64,000 nucleotides of DNA from Furcasterigmium furcatum (lineage: Eukaryota > Ascomycota > Sordariomycetes > Glomerellales > Plectosphaerellaceae). The notes under the pieces were generated by a model. The model searched no databases. It saw nothing but the letters and a program-made list of their open reading frames with translations, and was not told the DNA's origin. The DNA lies in the NCBI GenBank assembly GCA_001599815.1, contig BCIA01000002.1:124001-188000 (forward strand). The letters are read 5' to 3'. Positions 23,483-35,100 of this stretch are shown here, piece after piece. Position numbers and translations under genes: made by a program. Numbering within the stretch: position 1 is the stretch's first letter; the number at the start of each line of letters is the position of its first letter.

Positions 23483-24064
23483 CGTGGGCGAGCTTGACGT
23501 GGACGAGGTATGATAGAGGATCAAGGGAGGATAGTGTCCCTGAGAAGGTTGCTGAAGATCTCCTCCTTGGTGTTCGACGTCCCCGTTGTATATAACCCCA
23601 GGTTGTCAGGTTGAAGACCCCAGAGCAACCCCAGACTGACCACATAACAGTCTGACTAGCCTGGGCGGGTCACAGTTTGTGCCGGGACCTTTTCCGATTC
23701 CCCCCTCGCGGGGAAGTGGAGAGGCTAGACCGGGGAGCAGCACTATCTCCACATTGCAGCGTCGAGGTGCCGTTCGGTACGCGGGAAAGTCCACCAATGT
23801 GCACAACAAGGCGCGTCGGAAAAGGAGAATGTCATGAAGATCACCAGCCATCCGCTTTTCCGGCAGCCAAAAACTAGCCGATCCCTACTCCCTCGTGCAT
23901 GCATCACATGTAGGTTTTCCGACGCTCGAGGTATGTGAAATGTCGGAGAATGGAGATAACGGAGTAACAATGAATGCAAGCAAGCAAGGAAGCAAGTAGG
24001 CCTGCCTCTATCTCATCTGGGTTTTGTATGGTAGTCGGGAATTGAAAAAAATGCAAAAAATAAT
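23483..24064. promoter_or_regulatory. Promoter region of the ACS-family transporter gene
   Basis: This region lies between the MFS start and a tRNA gene. It contains the inverted repeat CGG-GACCTTTT-CCG at 23683-23696, about 200 bp from the start codon, and an AAGCAAGCAAGGAAGC micro-repeat at about 23977-23993. No coding sequence was recognised. Confidence 0.4.
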
Positions 24065-24164
24065 GGGCGCCATCCGGGGTTTGAACCCGGGACCTCTCAC
24101 AGGGTTCGAGCTGAGCTCGAGGTGTTACCCGAAGCGAGAATCCTACCACTAGACCAACGGCGCC
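24065..24164 (-). tRNA. tRNA-Pro(CGG) with intron
   Basis: The minus strand folds as a tRNA. The acceptor arms are GGCGCCG and TGGCGCC with discriminator C. The D arm is GGTCTAGTGGTAGGATT. The anticodon stem is CTCGC/GTGAG with loop TTCGGGT, giving anticodon CGG. The T arm is CCGGGTTCAAACCCCGG. A 26-nt intron sits one base after the anticodon, the canonical nuclear tRNA intron position. The D-arm and anticodon-stem sequence matches the usual eukaryotic tRNA-Pro pattern. It stands between the transporter and aldolase genes. Confidence 0.9.
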
Positions 24165-24373
24165 GCTTGTTGGAAACCATGCTGAAAACGGCAGCCTATG
24201 ATTGGAACTTTGCAAACTCCACAAAATTCGCAACCCAACTTATTTTCTTCCGTGGCCAAATCATTATTATTCCAAGATGCAGGGAGCGATCGTAAAACTC
24301 TTGGGGCACTTTAAGTCTTTCCAAATGAATTGAATAGGGCTCGCCCGGTTGATATTCAACAATGCTGGGTACT

Positions 24374-25452
24374 CTATAGCTGATCTTCCTCTGCCTTCAT
24401 CTGTGCAAAGATGTCCGCCCACTCCTCGTAGGCTCCCGGAGCCAGTGCTCCCCTGAGTGGGAGTCGTCCGCCCGACAAATGACCAAACCCAAGGACTTTG
24501 TAGATTCCTTCTCGGATTCCGAGGATCCCATGCTTCACAATGAACTCCTCGGTCGCGGACACCTTCCACTGCAGTCTCCGGACCTCCTCCAACGTCGCCT
24601 CGTCCAGCGGCCTCTTGGCGGCAAGGGAGAAGAGGCGAGAAACTGTCTTGGGAAATATCGCGGCCAGGCCGTCAATAACACCACCCGCGTTGAACACGAC
24701 GATTGGGCCAAGTTGCTGCCCGAATCCGGAGAAAACCCGGAACCTCGAATGGTCGATCTTGGGGTTGAGGGACACTTGGACATGATGCGACACGTTGCCG
24801 TGGGACCTGCTCCGGTTAGGCACTGACCATTGCGCGATTGGGATTTTGGTTCCACTTACATCTTGCACCCAACGATGTTGGGGTGCGCGGCCAGTTTGAC
24901 GTACGTATCCATTCCGACGAGGAGATTATTGGTAACGCCTGGGTAGTTGTATCTGCGAAAAGTCAGCGTCGTGCGGCAAATGCAGGTCGAAAGGGGCTCG
25001 TACATCAAGATTGGCAGCGGGCTCTTGTCGGCAATGATCGTGAACCATTCCACCAGGTTGTCCTGGGTCGCAGCGCCGCCGAAATACCCAGGGGCCAGCA
25101 CAAGACCCCACTGAGCACCAGCCTTGTGGGCATCATGCAGCCACTCCAGAGTCTCATCGATGCTGTTGACCAGGACGCCGGCCATGATCGGGTAGTCCTT
25201 GTATCCCGCCTCATCCAGTCCTTTACGGACGCCCGAAATCATGTCGGAACGCTCAGCGCTCGACATGTGAACTGCCTCGCCGGTGGAGCCCATCAGGACC
25301 AAACCAGTGATGCCAGACTTGGCGAGATGCACGCTGTGAGCGACCTGAGTTGCGACATCGATGGCGGGCTGCAAGGACGGGGACTTGGCTTCAGCTTCGA
25401 AGAACGTGGGGACGGGGACGAAAACGCCGTCGGGTGGGACTCGTGATGCCAT
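24374..25452 (-). CDS. Dihydrodipicolinate-synthase-family aldolase (2-keto-3-deoxy sugar-acid aldolase type)
   Basis: Exons 25452-25004, 24952-24860 and 24806-24374 give 324 residues. The DapA fold is shown by VLMGSTGEAVHMSSAER, MAGVLVNSIDETLEW and the catalytic Tyr in PILIYNYPG (about residue 151). The Schiff-base Lys is in VGCKMSHGN (about residue 180). Length and layout match fungal GaaC-type 2-keto-3-deoxy-L-galactonate aldolases, which split the acid into pyruvate and glyceraldehyde. The adjacent divergent aldo-keto reductase (363 bp between start codons) could reduce that glyceraldehyde, as GaaD does in galacturonate breakdown. With a D-galactonate-dehydratase homologue close by, the substrate here may be the D-galactonate-derived acid. 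Substrate stereochemistry cannot be read from sequence. Confidence 0.85.
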
Positions 25453-25815
25453 TGTGCCTTTGGGATTTCAGCAACAAGAAGAGGCTGATTGTTTGTGAAC
25501 ATCCAGGGGGGCACACCAAGGTTGCACCCCGCACCCGTGTGGTATTTAAACTGCTTGCTCAAGGACTTGCCAAGGGGCTTCGAGGTGGGGTATCGGAAGG
25601 ATGACGGATCGACCCCACGAGTGCGCGGAGGACCATCCGGAACCCACGACGGGACAAATACGACCGAGGCGGATAAGCTCGTCGGATAATTATTTGGCCA
25701 AACCAGGCATGAGAGTCAAAAGCCACGCGCTCCTCGATACTTCCCCTCTCGCTCGGCCACATCTACACGTCTCTGGAGAGCAATTCGAACCGTCTTTCAA
25801 AATCCCACCGCAACC
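25453..25815. promoter_or_regulatory. Divergent promoter between the aldolase and aldo-keto reductase genes
   Basis: These 363 bp serve two divergent genes with consecutive predicted steps. A CGG-AGGACCAT-CCG palindrome sits at 25626-25639, almost midway. A GTATTTAAAC element at about 25541-25550 is a possible TATA box for the aldolase. Confidence 0.5.
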
Positions 25816-26935
25816 ATGTCTTCTGGTAGAATCTTCAAGCTGCCCACGGGGGCCTCCATGCCTGCCGTTGGCCTGGGCACCTGGGTGAGTTCCTTGGTGG
25901 CGTCGGAGCAAGAATGAAAGATATTGGATGACCATCCCCGCTGACACCCAGCTCCTAGCAATCGGGACCGAACGAGGTGGCTCGCGCCGTCGAGTACGCG
26001 CTGAAGCACGGCTACCGACACATCGACGCGGCAGCAACCTATGACAACGAGGAAGAGGTTGGCGCGGGCATCGAGGCTTCTGGCGTGCCCCGAAGCGAGA
26101 TCTTCCTGACGTCCAAGCTGTGGAACACACATCACAAGGGTCCGGACGTCGAGGAAGCGCTCGACCAGACCCTGAAGGATCTCCGCACCGATTATGTCGA
26201 CCTGTTCTTGATCCACTGGCCGGTGTCTTTCTTGAAGCCCGCCGAGCCCAAGCAGCGATTCCCGATTGATCCCCGTGACGAGGGAGTCCATGTCATCGAC
26301 GTTCCGATCGAGGAGACCTGGAAGGCCATGGAGGCTCTCGTCAAGAAGGGCAAGGCCCGGGCCATTGGCATCAGCAACTTCACCAAGCAGAAGACGGAAG
26401 AAATTCTGAAGTTGTGAGTGATGGCGCCGTCCTTCACAGCAGAGACTACATGGCTAACATCAACGTGCAAAGTGCCGAAATCAAGCCCGCCGTCAACCAG
26501 ATTGAGGCCCATCCGTACCTGCAACAGCCCGAGCTTCTCGAATGGTCCAAGCAGCAAGGAATTCTCATCACTGCATACAGCCCCTCGGGCAACAACATTT
26601 ACGGGCTTCCCAAGGCCATTGATGACCCGGAGGTCATTACTATCGCGAAGGAGCTGGGCAAGCAGCCAGCGCAAGTTCTCATCCAGTGGGCTGTGCAGCG
26701 CGGCACCGTGGTGCTGCCGAAGTCGGTCACTCCTTCGAGAATCGCAGAGAACTTCGAGGACTTTGAGTTGCCGCAATCCGCGATGGACAGGATCCGCGCG
26801 CTGGACAAGGCTCATCGCTACAATGTGCCGGCGCGTCTTGGCGTGGATGTCTTCGGCGAACATAGTGCCGAGTTCCTCCAGAAGGCTCGGCAGGACTGGA
26901 TCGCGAAGCAGAGGGAGCTCAAGGCGGCCAATTAA
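25816..26935 (+). CDS. Aldo-keto reductase (glyceraldehyde-reductase type)
   Basis: Exons 25816-25884, 25959-26413 and 26473-26935 give 328 residues. The AKR tetrad is visible: Asp and Tyr in HIDAAATYDNE, Lys in LTSKLWNT, His in LFLIHWP. The NADPH-binding LPKSVTPSRI is near the C-terminus. The length fits fungal GLD1/GaaD-type glyceraldehyde reductases. It is divergently paired with the aldolase, so it probably reduces the glyceraldehyde product to glycerol with NADPH in the cytosol. The third exon uses an AAAG acceptor (26469-26472); an alternative border a few bases away cannot be excluded. Confidence 0.87.
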
Positions 26936-27344
26936 GGCCGCGAGTCTCATCTAGACACGTTAGAATGAATACTAGACACATTAGAGAATTTCTTGGACTT
27001 GAACAAATCGCCCTGTGATGCCCATGATGCCTCTCCCAAAATGCAGAAACACGACGTTCGACTCCAAATTTTCTCCGCACGATGACGCAAAGCTGGCCAG
27101 GAACGTGCCGCGTGCCCCGACCTCGGCGCGGGGTTCAGCGTCGCTGCCGATCCGACAAGCTCCACTTGCATATGCCCGGATATATATCCGACCGCGGGAA
27201 CACCACGGACCGAAGTCCGGGGGGGCACTCGGCGAAGCTCGCCACGACTTGCGTGGGATGATGCTTAAAACCCTTCTGGGCCCGGATTAATCTGCCATCG
27301 CGTGACTTAGTACACCCAGTATCTTTTCCTCTGATCCGCGCAAC
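26936..27344. promoter_or_regulatory. Promoter of the galactonate-dehydratase-like gene with two CGG-N8-CCG palindromes
   Basis: Two inverted repeats of the form CGGA-N6-TCCG lie at 27177-27190 (CGG-ATATATAT-CCG) and 27206-27219 (CGG-ACCGAAGT-CCG), 29 bp apart start to start and 125-168 bp before the ATG. The first also contains a TATATA core, so an activator dimer and TATA-binding protein could compete there. The spacer otherwise has no coding signal. Confidence 0.55.
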
Positions 27345-28653
27345 ATGGGCAAAATCACAAGCATCGAGTATTTCCGCGTTCCCCCGCGCTGGCTCTTCGT
27401 CAAGATCACCGACGAGGCGGGGAACGTCGGTTGGGGCGAGGCATCCCTCGAGGGACACACCCAAGCTGTTGAGGGTTGCTTGGATGCTTATGTTACCCAA
27501 TACACCGGAATGGACGCCGAGTATGTTGCCTCCCGGCCCAATCGCTGACTGGAGTTTGCGCTGATCCCCACAGTGATATCGAACACATCTGGCAACGGGC
27601 ATGGCGCATGGGATTCTACCGCAGCGGACCAGTCATGATGAGCGCATTGGCGGGAATCGACATTGCACTCTGGGACTTGAAAGGTACATCGTCCCGACCA
27701 CGAAGACTGCCGGGAACATTCTGACCCGACATAGCAAGGAAACTTGGCGTGCCAATCTACGAGCTCCTCGGCGGCAAAGTGAGGTCCAAACTTCGGGTTT
27801 ATGCTTGGATTGGAGGCGACCGCCCCGCAGACATCGAGGCTCAGGCGTAAGATCTTATCAAGACCCAGCTGCACCGAGTTCGCTCAAAGCTGACACCTCG
27901 AACAGGCTATCTCGCAAGGCACAAGGATTTGATGCCGTCAAGATGAACGGCACCGAGGATCTTGGCTGGCTTGACTCGCCTTCCGCGCTTGACGCCTGCG
28001 TCGAGCGCGTGAAGACGGTCAGGGCGCTGGGCATGGATGTCGGCGTCGACTTCCACGGGCGAGTGCATCGACCGATGGCCAGGCAGCTGGCTGCACTGCT
28101 TGCGCCTGAACGGCCCATGTTCATTGAAGAGCCTCTGCTTTCGGAACACATCGAGGGCATCAAGGCCTTTTCCCAAACAGTAACAGTTCCGATTGCCCTA
28201 GGCGAGAGGCTCCACAGCCGCTGGGATGTCAAGCCGTTCTTGGAGGCGGCATGTGTGGATGTCTTGCAGCCGGACATCTCACATGTCGGGGGTATCTCCG
28301 AGCTCCGGCGAATCGCGTCCATGGCCGAGACCTACGACGTTGCAATTGCCCCTCACTGCCCTCTCGGGCCTATTGCCTTGGCCGCCAACATCCAGGTCGA
28401 CGCGACCCTGGCGAATTTTGCGATCCAGGAAATGAGCTTGGGCATCCATTACAACACTGGCGGGCACGATCTGCTCTCGTACATCAAGAACCCCGAGATC
28501 TGGGACGTCAAGGATGGTTTCATCGAGTTGATGAAGGGCCCGGGGCTGGGCATCGAGATTGACGAGGAGAAGGTTCGCGAGCTGAGCAAAAACGCAGAGC
28601 CTTGGGTCAGTCCCGGCTTTGTCGGGCCCGGAGGAGAATGGAGGGAGTGGTAG
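27345..28653 (+). CDS. Enolase-superfamily sugar-acid dehydratase, D-galactonate dehydratase (DgoD)-like
   Basis: Exons 27345-27520, 27574-27683, 27735-27846 and 27906-28653 give 381 residues, the length of bacterial DgoD. Its opening (PPRWLFVKI, VGWGEASLEG) and later ALWDLK, YAWIGGDRPAD, VDFHGRVHRPM, IEEPLL, ALGERLHSRWD and APHCPLGPIALAA follow DgoD closely. The three metal-binding acids (Asp of VDFHG, Glu of FIEEP, Glu of LGER) and both catalytic His (DFHG and APHCP) are present. It should dehydrate an aldonate to the 2-keto-3-deoxy acid with Mg2+. The known fungal L-galactonate dehydratase (GaaB/LGD1) is a different subgroup. D-galactonate is therefore the first guess for substrate, but related aldonates are possible. 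Confidence 0.87.
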
Positions 28654-29022
28654 ATCGGTTTCCAAGCTATCAATCATATAGACCACATTCGTCACCGCAA
28701 CACGGAATCCTGTCAGTCCCACGTTCGACGCGTCTTCTTGGCAAGAAGCGGGAGGTGTCCTCGTTTGAGATCGCGGATAGGTACCACGAGAAAGAATACC
28801 AAAAACCCCACGAATCCAACCCCGCATGCTTCCCCGCTCGAAGGACGTGCCATCCACGCTAAACAGGGACCTGAACTTGCGCTAGTTTGGGATGGTGCGG
28901 GTGTCCTCCCCTGCTGACTCGCCCTGGGGGCGTAGTACAAAACAGCTCGTTTTTCCTGTCCACCGCGTCCTTTTCCGTCTCCTTCCAGGGGCGTACCCGG
29001 ACTAATTGCCAACGAACCCGTG
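28654..29022. promoter_or_regulatory. Intergenic region before the Zn2Cys6 regulator
   Basis: This 369-bp spacer is between two genes on the same strand. It has a CT-rich stretch shortly before the regulator ATG, common in fungal promoters. No CGG-N8-CCG palindrome was found here, so the regulator may not control its own gene through that site. Confidence 0.35.
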
Positions 29023-31588
29023 ATGGAGATCACCCGGCGCTTCAGCGTCACAAACGACTCTGGCGATGAACAACATGAGTTCCATGATGCGGACGACCAG
29101 GATCACGAACAGCCAGCGTCAAAGCAACGCAAACCACCGCATGTGAGGAGCAGAGCCAGCAGAGCATGCGACCGTTGCAAAGCGTGAGTATCTGTCCCCA
29201 TCCCAGACTGCTGTCTGCTGCCATGGACGTGGCCTAACATGGCACAGTCGCAAGACGCGGTGTTCAGGGAAATACCCATGTGCGCTTTGCTCGCGTTTGC
29301 ACTTGGATTGCCGATATACAGCTTCGTATCGACGTGGCCGTCTTCCATCCATTGAAATGGACACGGGCACCGAGGCTGGTCACGCACCGCGAGCCACCGA
29401 AGAGCAGCTGAGAGGCCAGTCAGAACACCTCGAGAATCATCCCGACGAACATATTCCTAGCCCAATATCCATTGGCAACCGCTCCCTGGTGCCGCCAGAG
29501 AATGGGAGGGGGGTCTCAACCACCTACTCTTCCCGGAATTCGCCAGAGCCTGTCCAGACCGATCAGCAAGGTCACTATGTTGGCCCTGCTTCGGGCGCAT
29601 CTTTCCTGTTGCGCATTCAACGAAAGCTTCAGCAACAACCAACGGCCCTCTCCTCTGACACCTCAATCTTCACCTTTGGAGATCTGCCTCTCCCCGACTT
29701 TGACCCACGCTTCCTCATCCTGCCCCCGAGATCAGAGGCCGAAAGCTTGGTGAGGAGATATTTCGAGTTCGCGTCTGCCACACACCGGTTTCTGCACCGG
29801 CCCACGGTGGAAAATTGGCTTCAGGAACTTTACGAGACCCATGGTTCCATGCGTGAGCAGACTGCGGCTCGAAGTAGGACGGCGTTGCTATTCATGGTTT
29901 TCGCCCACGCAGCCAACTACCCCAAGAACAAAGCAGGAACCATTGATGCGATCCCCAGGTAGGCGACGTGCCGATATTTCCGTCTTCAGGGTGCTAATAG
30001 GTAACCTTCAGCGCCCGATTCTTCTCTGCCGCCGAAGAGCAACTCACCGCGGAACGAGGGGCCATTCGACTGACGAGCGTCCAGGCTCGCTTGGCCCAAT
30101 GTTTCTATCTGCTGTCACATTCGCGGCTCAACCACTGCTGGAGTCTCTTTGGAACGACAGCTCACCTGATGCTCGCCCTTGGAATACATCGAAAGTCTCG
30201 CGTGGACGGCAACAGTAACCCCGACTACGTCGATCTGGAGTGCCGCAAAAGGACATTCTGGTGCGCATACAATCTCGATACATACCTGAGCGCCGCGTTG
30301 GGCAGACCGAGAACGTTCCACGACGAAGACATCGATCAGGAGATGCCGTTGTGCGTGGATGATTCCAGGCTCGAGTCGCTTGACCGAGGCCAGGTGAATT
30401 CGTTGCCGCCCGCAAGCCTTCAGTCTGTCATGTCTGGACCTGTGGCACACATCAAGTACGCAATCCATGCCACTTTACTCTCGTTTGATTGAGTTCTAAC
30501 GCGGATAGATTGTCCCGGATCGTTGCAAACATCCTTCGAGATCTGTATGGCATCCGGCCGCCTTCCACAGATAACCAGTTCAAGATAGCGACCAAATACG
30601 CCAGAGAGATCGAGAGTTGGCGGAACGGCGTGTCTTATCTCGTCGACACCGACGGGGTCGACCCCTCGATGTTTCAACCCATCTTTCTCCGTCAGCGCAA
30701 CGTCCTCAACATGGCTTGCTGGCACGCGCAGCTCCTGGTTCACCGGCCGTTTTTGCTAAACAATTTCGCAAGCCTCGCGAATCTCGGAACGACGAGGCAG
30801 AACAAGTCGAACCGCAGCGCTGATCTGATTGATGAGCATGTCCAGCAGTGCGTGGAAGCTGCCATGAATATCGTCGGGTTGGTGGACAGTTTGAACTCCG
30901 GCGGCCAGCTCTACAATACCTTTTGGGTTTGTTTTCCCTCCCGGACAGAGGTCAAGCATCGGGGCTGACTTGCCACAGTTTTCTCATTACTTTGCTTTCT
31001 GCGCCGTGGTAATGCTCTACCTGTACGCAATCCAACGGCGGCACTCGCCACCCGAGAGCTATCTCCCAGCGTTCCAAGCCGCCACCAGGTGCCAAGCCCA
31101 GATCACATCCATTGCAACCCCAGGATCTCTGGCACAGCGCTACGGGGTCGTGCTCCAGGAGCTGCGCCTCGAGTTGCTGCGACACAATAGCCACTTGCTT
31201 TCGATGACGACTGGACAGCGTGATGAAGCCTCAGGGAGGCAGCAGAGCGTGCTCGGGCAAGACGAGGCGATCCTGGGCCAATTCAACGCCGACTTGCTGG
31301 CGTTGGAGGCAGCGGACAACCTGGGATTCGGGGGTGAGGCGAACAATCATCTTCCCATGGGCGAAGACGGCATGGGTTTCCAAGATGCCAGCCCAGGAAG
31401 TTCCATCGCACAAATGACAGGATGGGGCCAGTTTGACTCACTGGTAAGTTGGTACACAGCTCAGATCTTGAATATTTTGCTGATTGGCTCAGGTAACGGG
31501 AGGTATGGGGAGGATGGACGCTTTCCTCGGCGACGGGAACTTGGATGGGTGGAATCTGCCCCTCGGAGAAGGGATGCAAGGCCAGTAG
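29023..31588 (+). CDS. Zn2Cys6 fungal transcription factor
   Basis: Six exons (29023-29183, 29248-29958, 30012-30455, 30509-30926, 30979-31443, 31493-31588) give 764 residues. The Zn cluster ACDRCKARKTRC...CALCSRLHLDC at about residues 52-80 has spacing CX2CX6CX5CX2CX6C and is split by the first intron. A fungal-specific transcription factor domain follows (HRFLHRPTVENW, LGIHRKS, ECRKRTFWCAYNLDTYLSAALGRPRTFHDEDIDQEMP). An acidic, Gly-rich tail (ALEAADNLGFGGE, GWGQFDS) is a possible activation region. Such proteins bind CGG repeats as dimers. It lies directly downstream of the dehydratase gene, so it is the obvious candidate regulator of the 21.6-28.7 kb group. Confidence 0.9.
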
Positions 31589-32144
31589 CAAGTAGACTTG
31601 TTGAGCAGTTTCCAATGCGCAATATGTTACTGTCACACAAATCCGGCCGCAAGGCTCGAGCCCGTACACGATCACCTGTCGGCAACGGAAATCGCGGGAT
31701 CGGCTGCAGAGGCGAAAGTGATGATGCTCCGGCACTTTGGCGGGGAAGTGGGGGGTATCCAGCGATCCCTTGGAGTGTAACCGGCCGGAAAAAAGGCAGT
31801 TTAGCGTGGTGTTCTGGTGGCAAGGCACTGCTCGAAAAGCCCACTGTTGAGACCGCCTGCGCCCCCGCGAGCGAGGCTTTTCCGGTGGTTTTCCGACCGA
31901 GGAACGGCTTCACTTTTCCACCTGTGAGAGCACTTGGATTCAAGTTCACGTGAGCCCCGGGTACGTATTCACTCCTTAAATGGGCAATCGCTATAAGCCT
32001 AGAACACTTCACCGGAGGTTTGGGGCAGAATAGCCGGCAATAAGAAGTCAAACACCATATGGTCACTTCTTCGTCTTTCTTGCCAGCACCTCATTCCATT
32101 CCTGACGTGCGAGCCCTGCGCCTTGCAGCCTGCATTCGGTAACC
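31589..32144. other. Intergenic region upstream of the NRPS-like gene
   Basis: In this 556-bp spacer an open frame runs on past the regulator stop in another frame, but with no family resemblance. A CGG-N7-CCG near-palindrome occurs at about 31882-31894. No RNA gene was seen. Confidence 0.35.
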
Positions 32145-35100
32145 ATGGCCACGGTAGCCTCCACGCTGGTGGACCAGGTCCCAATCCTGGGCACCACGAA
32201 GCATTACGCTGCCGTCACGGTGACCCAGCCCGATAAGATCAACAGCATCAATGATTTTATTCTTCACCAGGCTCGGGCCCTTCCGGACACCCCGCTTCTT
32301 GCCTATCCCAGGTCAGAGCTCGGGGCTGCCGATTTTGCGGACTACACTTCAAAGCAGCTCGACACCTACGCTGATGAGGCCTCCAAGCATCTGAGCAGCC
32401 TGGGGTTGCGGCCTTTTGTAAGTGTTTCCCCGCACATTTCGGATTCGGCGGACGATTACTGATTCAATTGCTCAGAATTCAAAGACAAGCAAGGCCGAGG
32501 TGGTGGCCCTCTTGGGCCCCTCCAACCTGGACTACATCGTGTCCATCCTCGCTTTATCCCGCATGGGGTTTGCAGTCTTGTTCCTCTCTACCCGCTTGCC
32601 ATCCAACGCATACATCAAGCTCCTTGAGGAGACTGAATGCACGAGAATGGTGGCCTCACCAAAGTTTACGCAGGCGGTCGCCGGAATCAAGGAGAGCTAC
32701 GCCCTTCAGAGCTTTGATCTGCCGGACCAGAACGTGTGGGCACGTTCACCATCCGCCTCCCGGTTCGAGAGACAAACTGAGCTCGTGGGAGAAGAAGACA
32801 CCATCGCCTTCATCGTTCACTCGTCGGGAAGCACCGGCCTGCCTAAGCCTATTTATCAAACGCACAGGCAATGTCTCAGCAACTACGCCACGGGCAGTGG
32901 CATGAGAGCTTTTGTCACGCTGCCTCTATTTCACAATCACGGTCTGGCGACCATGTTTCGCGGCATGGTCACCGGCAAGCGGACCGCAGTCTACAACGCC
33001 AATCTGCCTTTGACTAACGGGAACCTCGTCTCGGCAATGCAGGCTGCCGACTTCGAAAGCTTCCACTGTGTGCCATATGCCCTAAAGGTCTTGTCGGAGA
33101 CCGAGGACGGTGTCAAAGCGCTGGCCAAGGCCAAGCTGGTTCTCTTCGGCGGCAGCAGCTGCCCGGATGACCTCGGAGACATGCTCGTTGAGCACGGGGT
33201 AAACATTGTTTCTCACTACGGCGCGTAAGTCACTCTAATTCCCAACGGATTCCACTCGGTGCAAGCTGCTAATTGACACAGGACCGAGATGGGACAGTTG
33301 ATGACCTCTCAAAGGGATTCCACAACCGACAAGGCATGGAACTATGTCCGGCCTTTGGACAAGACGAAGCCCTATCTTTTCTTCGACGAGATTACCACAG
33401 GCATTTTTGAGGTTGTCGTCTTGGACGGATTGATAACCAAAACGATGTCCAACTCTGACGACCCTCCCAACTCGTACCGCACGCGCGATACCTTCGTCAA
33501 GCACCCCACCATCCCAGACGCCTGGAAGTATCTTGGACGCCTAGACGACCGTGTCACTCTCTTCAACGGTGAGAAGGTGCTGCCGATTCCCTTCGAGCAT
33601 CGTGTCCGCCAGAACGAGCTTGTTCAGGATTGCCTGGTCTTTGGTGTCGGGCGCGCATTCCCCGGACTTCTCATCATCCCCAGCTCTCACGCCTCCGAGA
33701 AGACATCGGAAGAGGTCCTTGATCTTCTCTGGCCTGTCATTCAGGAGGCCAATGAGCGGGCCGAGGAGTTTGGACGGGTTTCTCGTGAGATGGTGAAGAT
33801 CATGCCCCCCGCAACCGAGTACCCACGCACGGACAAGGGCACTGTCATCCGCGCCGCTTGCTATAAGCATTTCGAGGAGGTCATTAACCAGGTCTATGTC
33901 GAGTTCGAGACACCAGGGAATTCAGAGCGTCTGGTCCTGGAGGAGCCGGAGTTGCGGGAGTACGTTCTGAAACTCCTCTCCGAGCGAGTCGGCGTAGCCG
34001 ACCTTGAACCCGACACGGATTTCTTTGCGGCAGGAATGGACAGCTTGCGAGCAATCACCGCTCGCGCACATATCGTTCGGGAACTCGACCTCGGCGGAGC
34101 AACTCTGGGCCAGAATGTGGTGTTCGACTACCCGAGTGTCGTCCAGCTCTCAGCATATCTCTACTCGCTCAGGAAGGGAACCACGCTTCAGGAACAGACG
34201 GAGGAAGAAATCATGGTTGAGCTGGTGAAGAAATACTCTACATTTGAGAGTTTCAAGCCGGGCGACAAGGTGCCAGATGGCGAGATCATCGTGAGTCCAG
34301 ACTCGACCGCAGTTTCATGGAACCATGCTAACCTGAACCCCAGGTCCTGACAGGCGCCACCGGGTCTTTGGGCGCACACATCCTCTCGAAGCTTCTTGCA
34401 CTCCCTCATATCCGCCATGTGTACTGTCTAGTCCGCGCCTCATCCCCTTCTGCGGCTCAGGAGCGTGTCTTGGATTCCCTGGCGACCCGCGGGCTCACTC
34501 CCCACCACAGCAACTCTCACAGACTCATCATGGATTCTCTGGTCGGCAAGGGATTGTCTGCCTACCATCACGCGGCCAAGTTCACCGCCCTCCCTGCGGA
34601 CCTCAGCTTGCCTGATCTCGGTCTTGGAGAAGCGGCCTACGCTGCCCTTCAGTCGACTGTCACATCCGTGATTCACTCTGCTTGGGCAGTCAACTTCACC
34701 CTCAAAGTACGCAGCTTCGAGGCCCATCATATTGCCGGCCTCCGACACTTGCTGGACCTTTGCTTGTCGGTTCCTTTCAGTCGCCCGGCGCGTCTATCTT
34801 TCATTTCGTCGGTCTCGGCCGCCGCGGGTACGCCATCGCCGGCCAACGTTACGGAGGGACTTGTTGAGAACCCTGCTCACGCCCAAGACATGGGTTACGC
34901 TCGAAGCAAGTGGGTTGCGGAACACATTGTGCACTCTGCTGCTGTCGCCACGGGAATGGAGGCTCGCGTCCTGCGGTCTGGCCAGATCATCGGAGACTCG
35001 GTCATGGGCCGGTGGAACTCGACAGAGGCCATCCCCCTCATGTTCCGAGCGGCTACGACCATTGGTGTTCTTCCCGCGCTTGACGAAAACCCTTCCTGGC

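Noticed and set aside
26192..26950. 252-codon minus-strand open frame
   Set aside because: It is antisense to the aldo-keto reductase exons, which carry the full catalytic tetrad.
31444..31953. C-terminal extension of the regulator frame
   Set aside because: Reading through the GTAAGT donor at 31444 gives Arg-rich random sequence; splicing to 31493 gives a short in-phase end.
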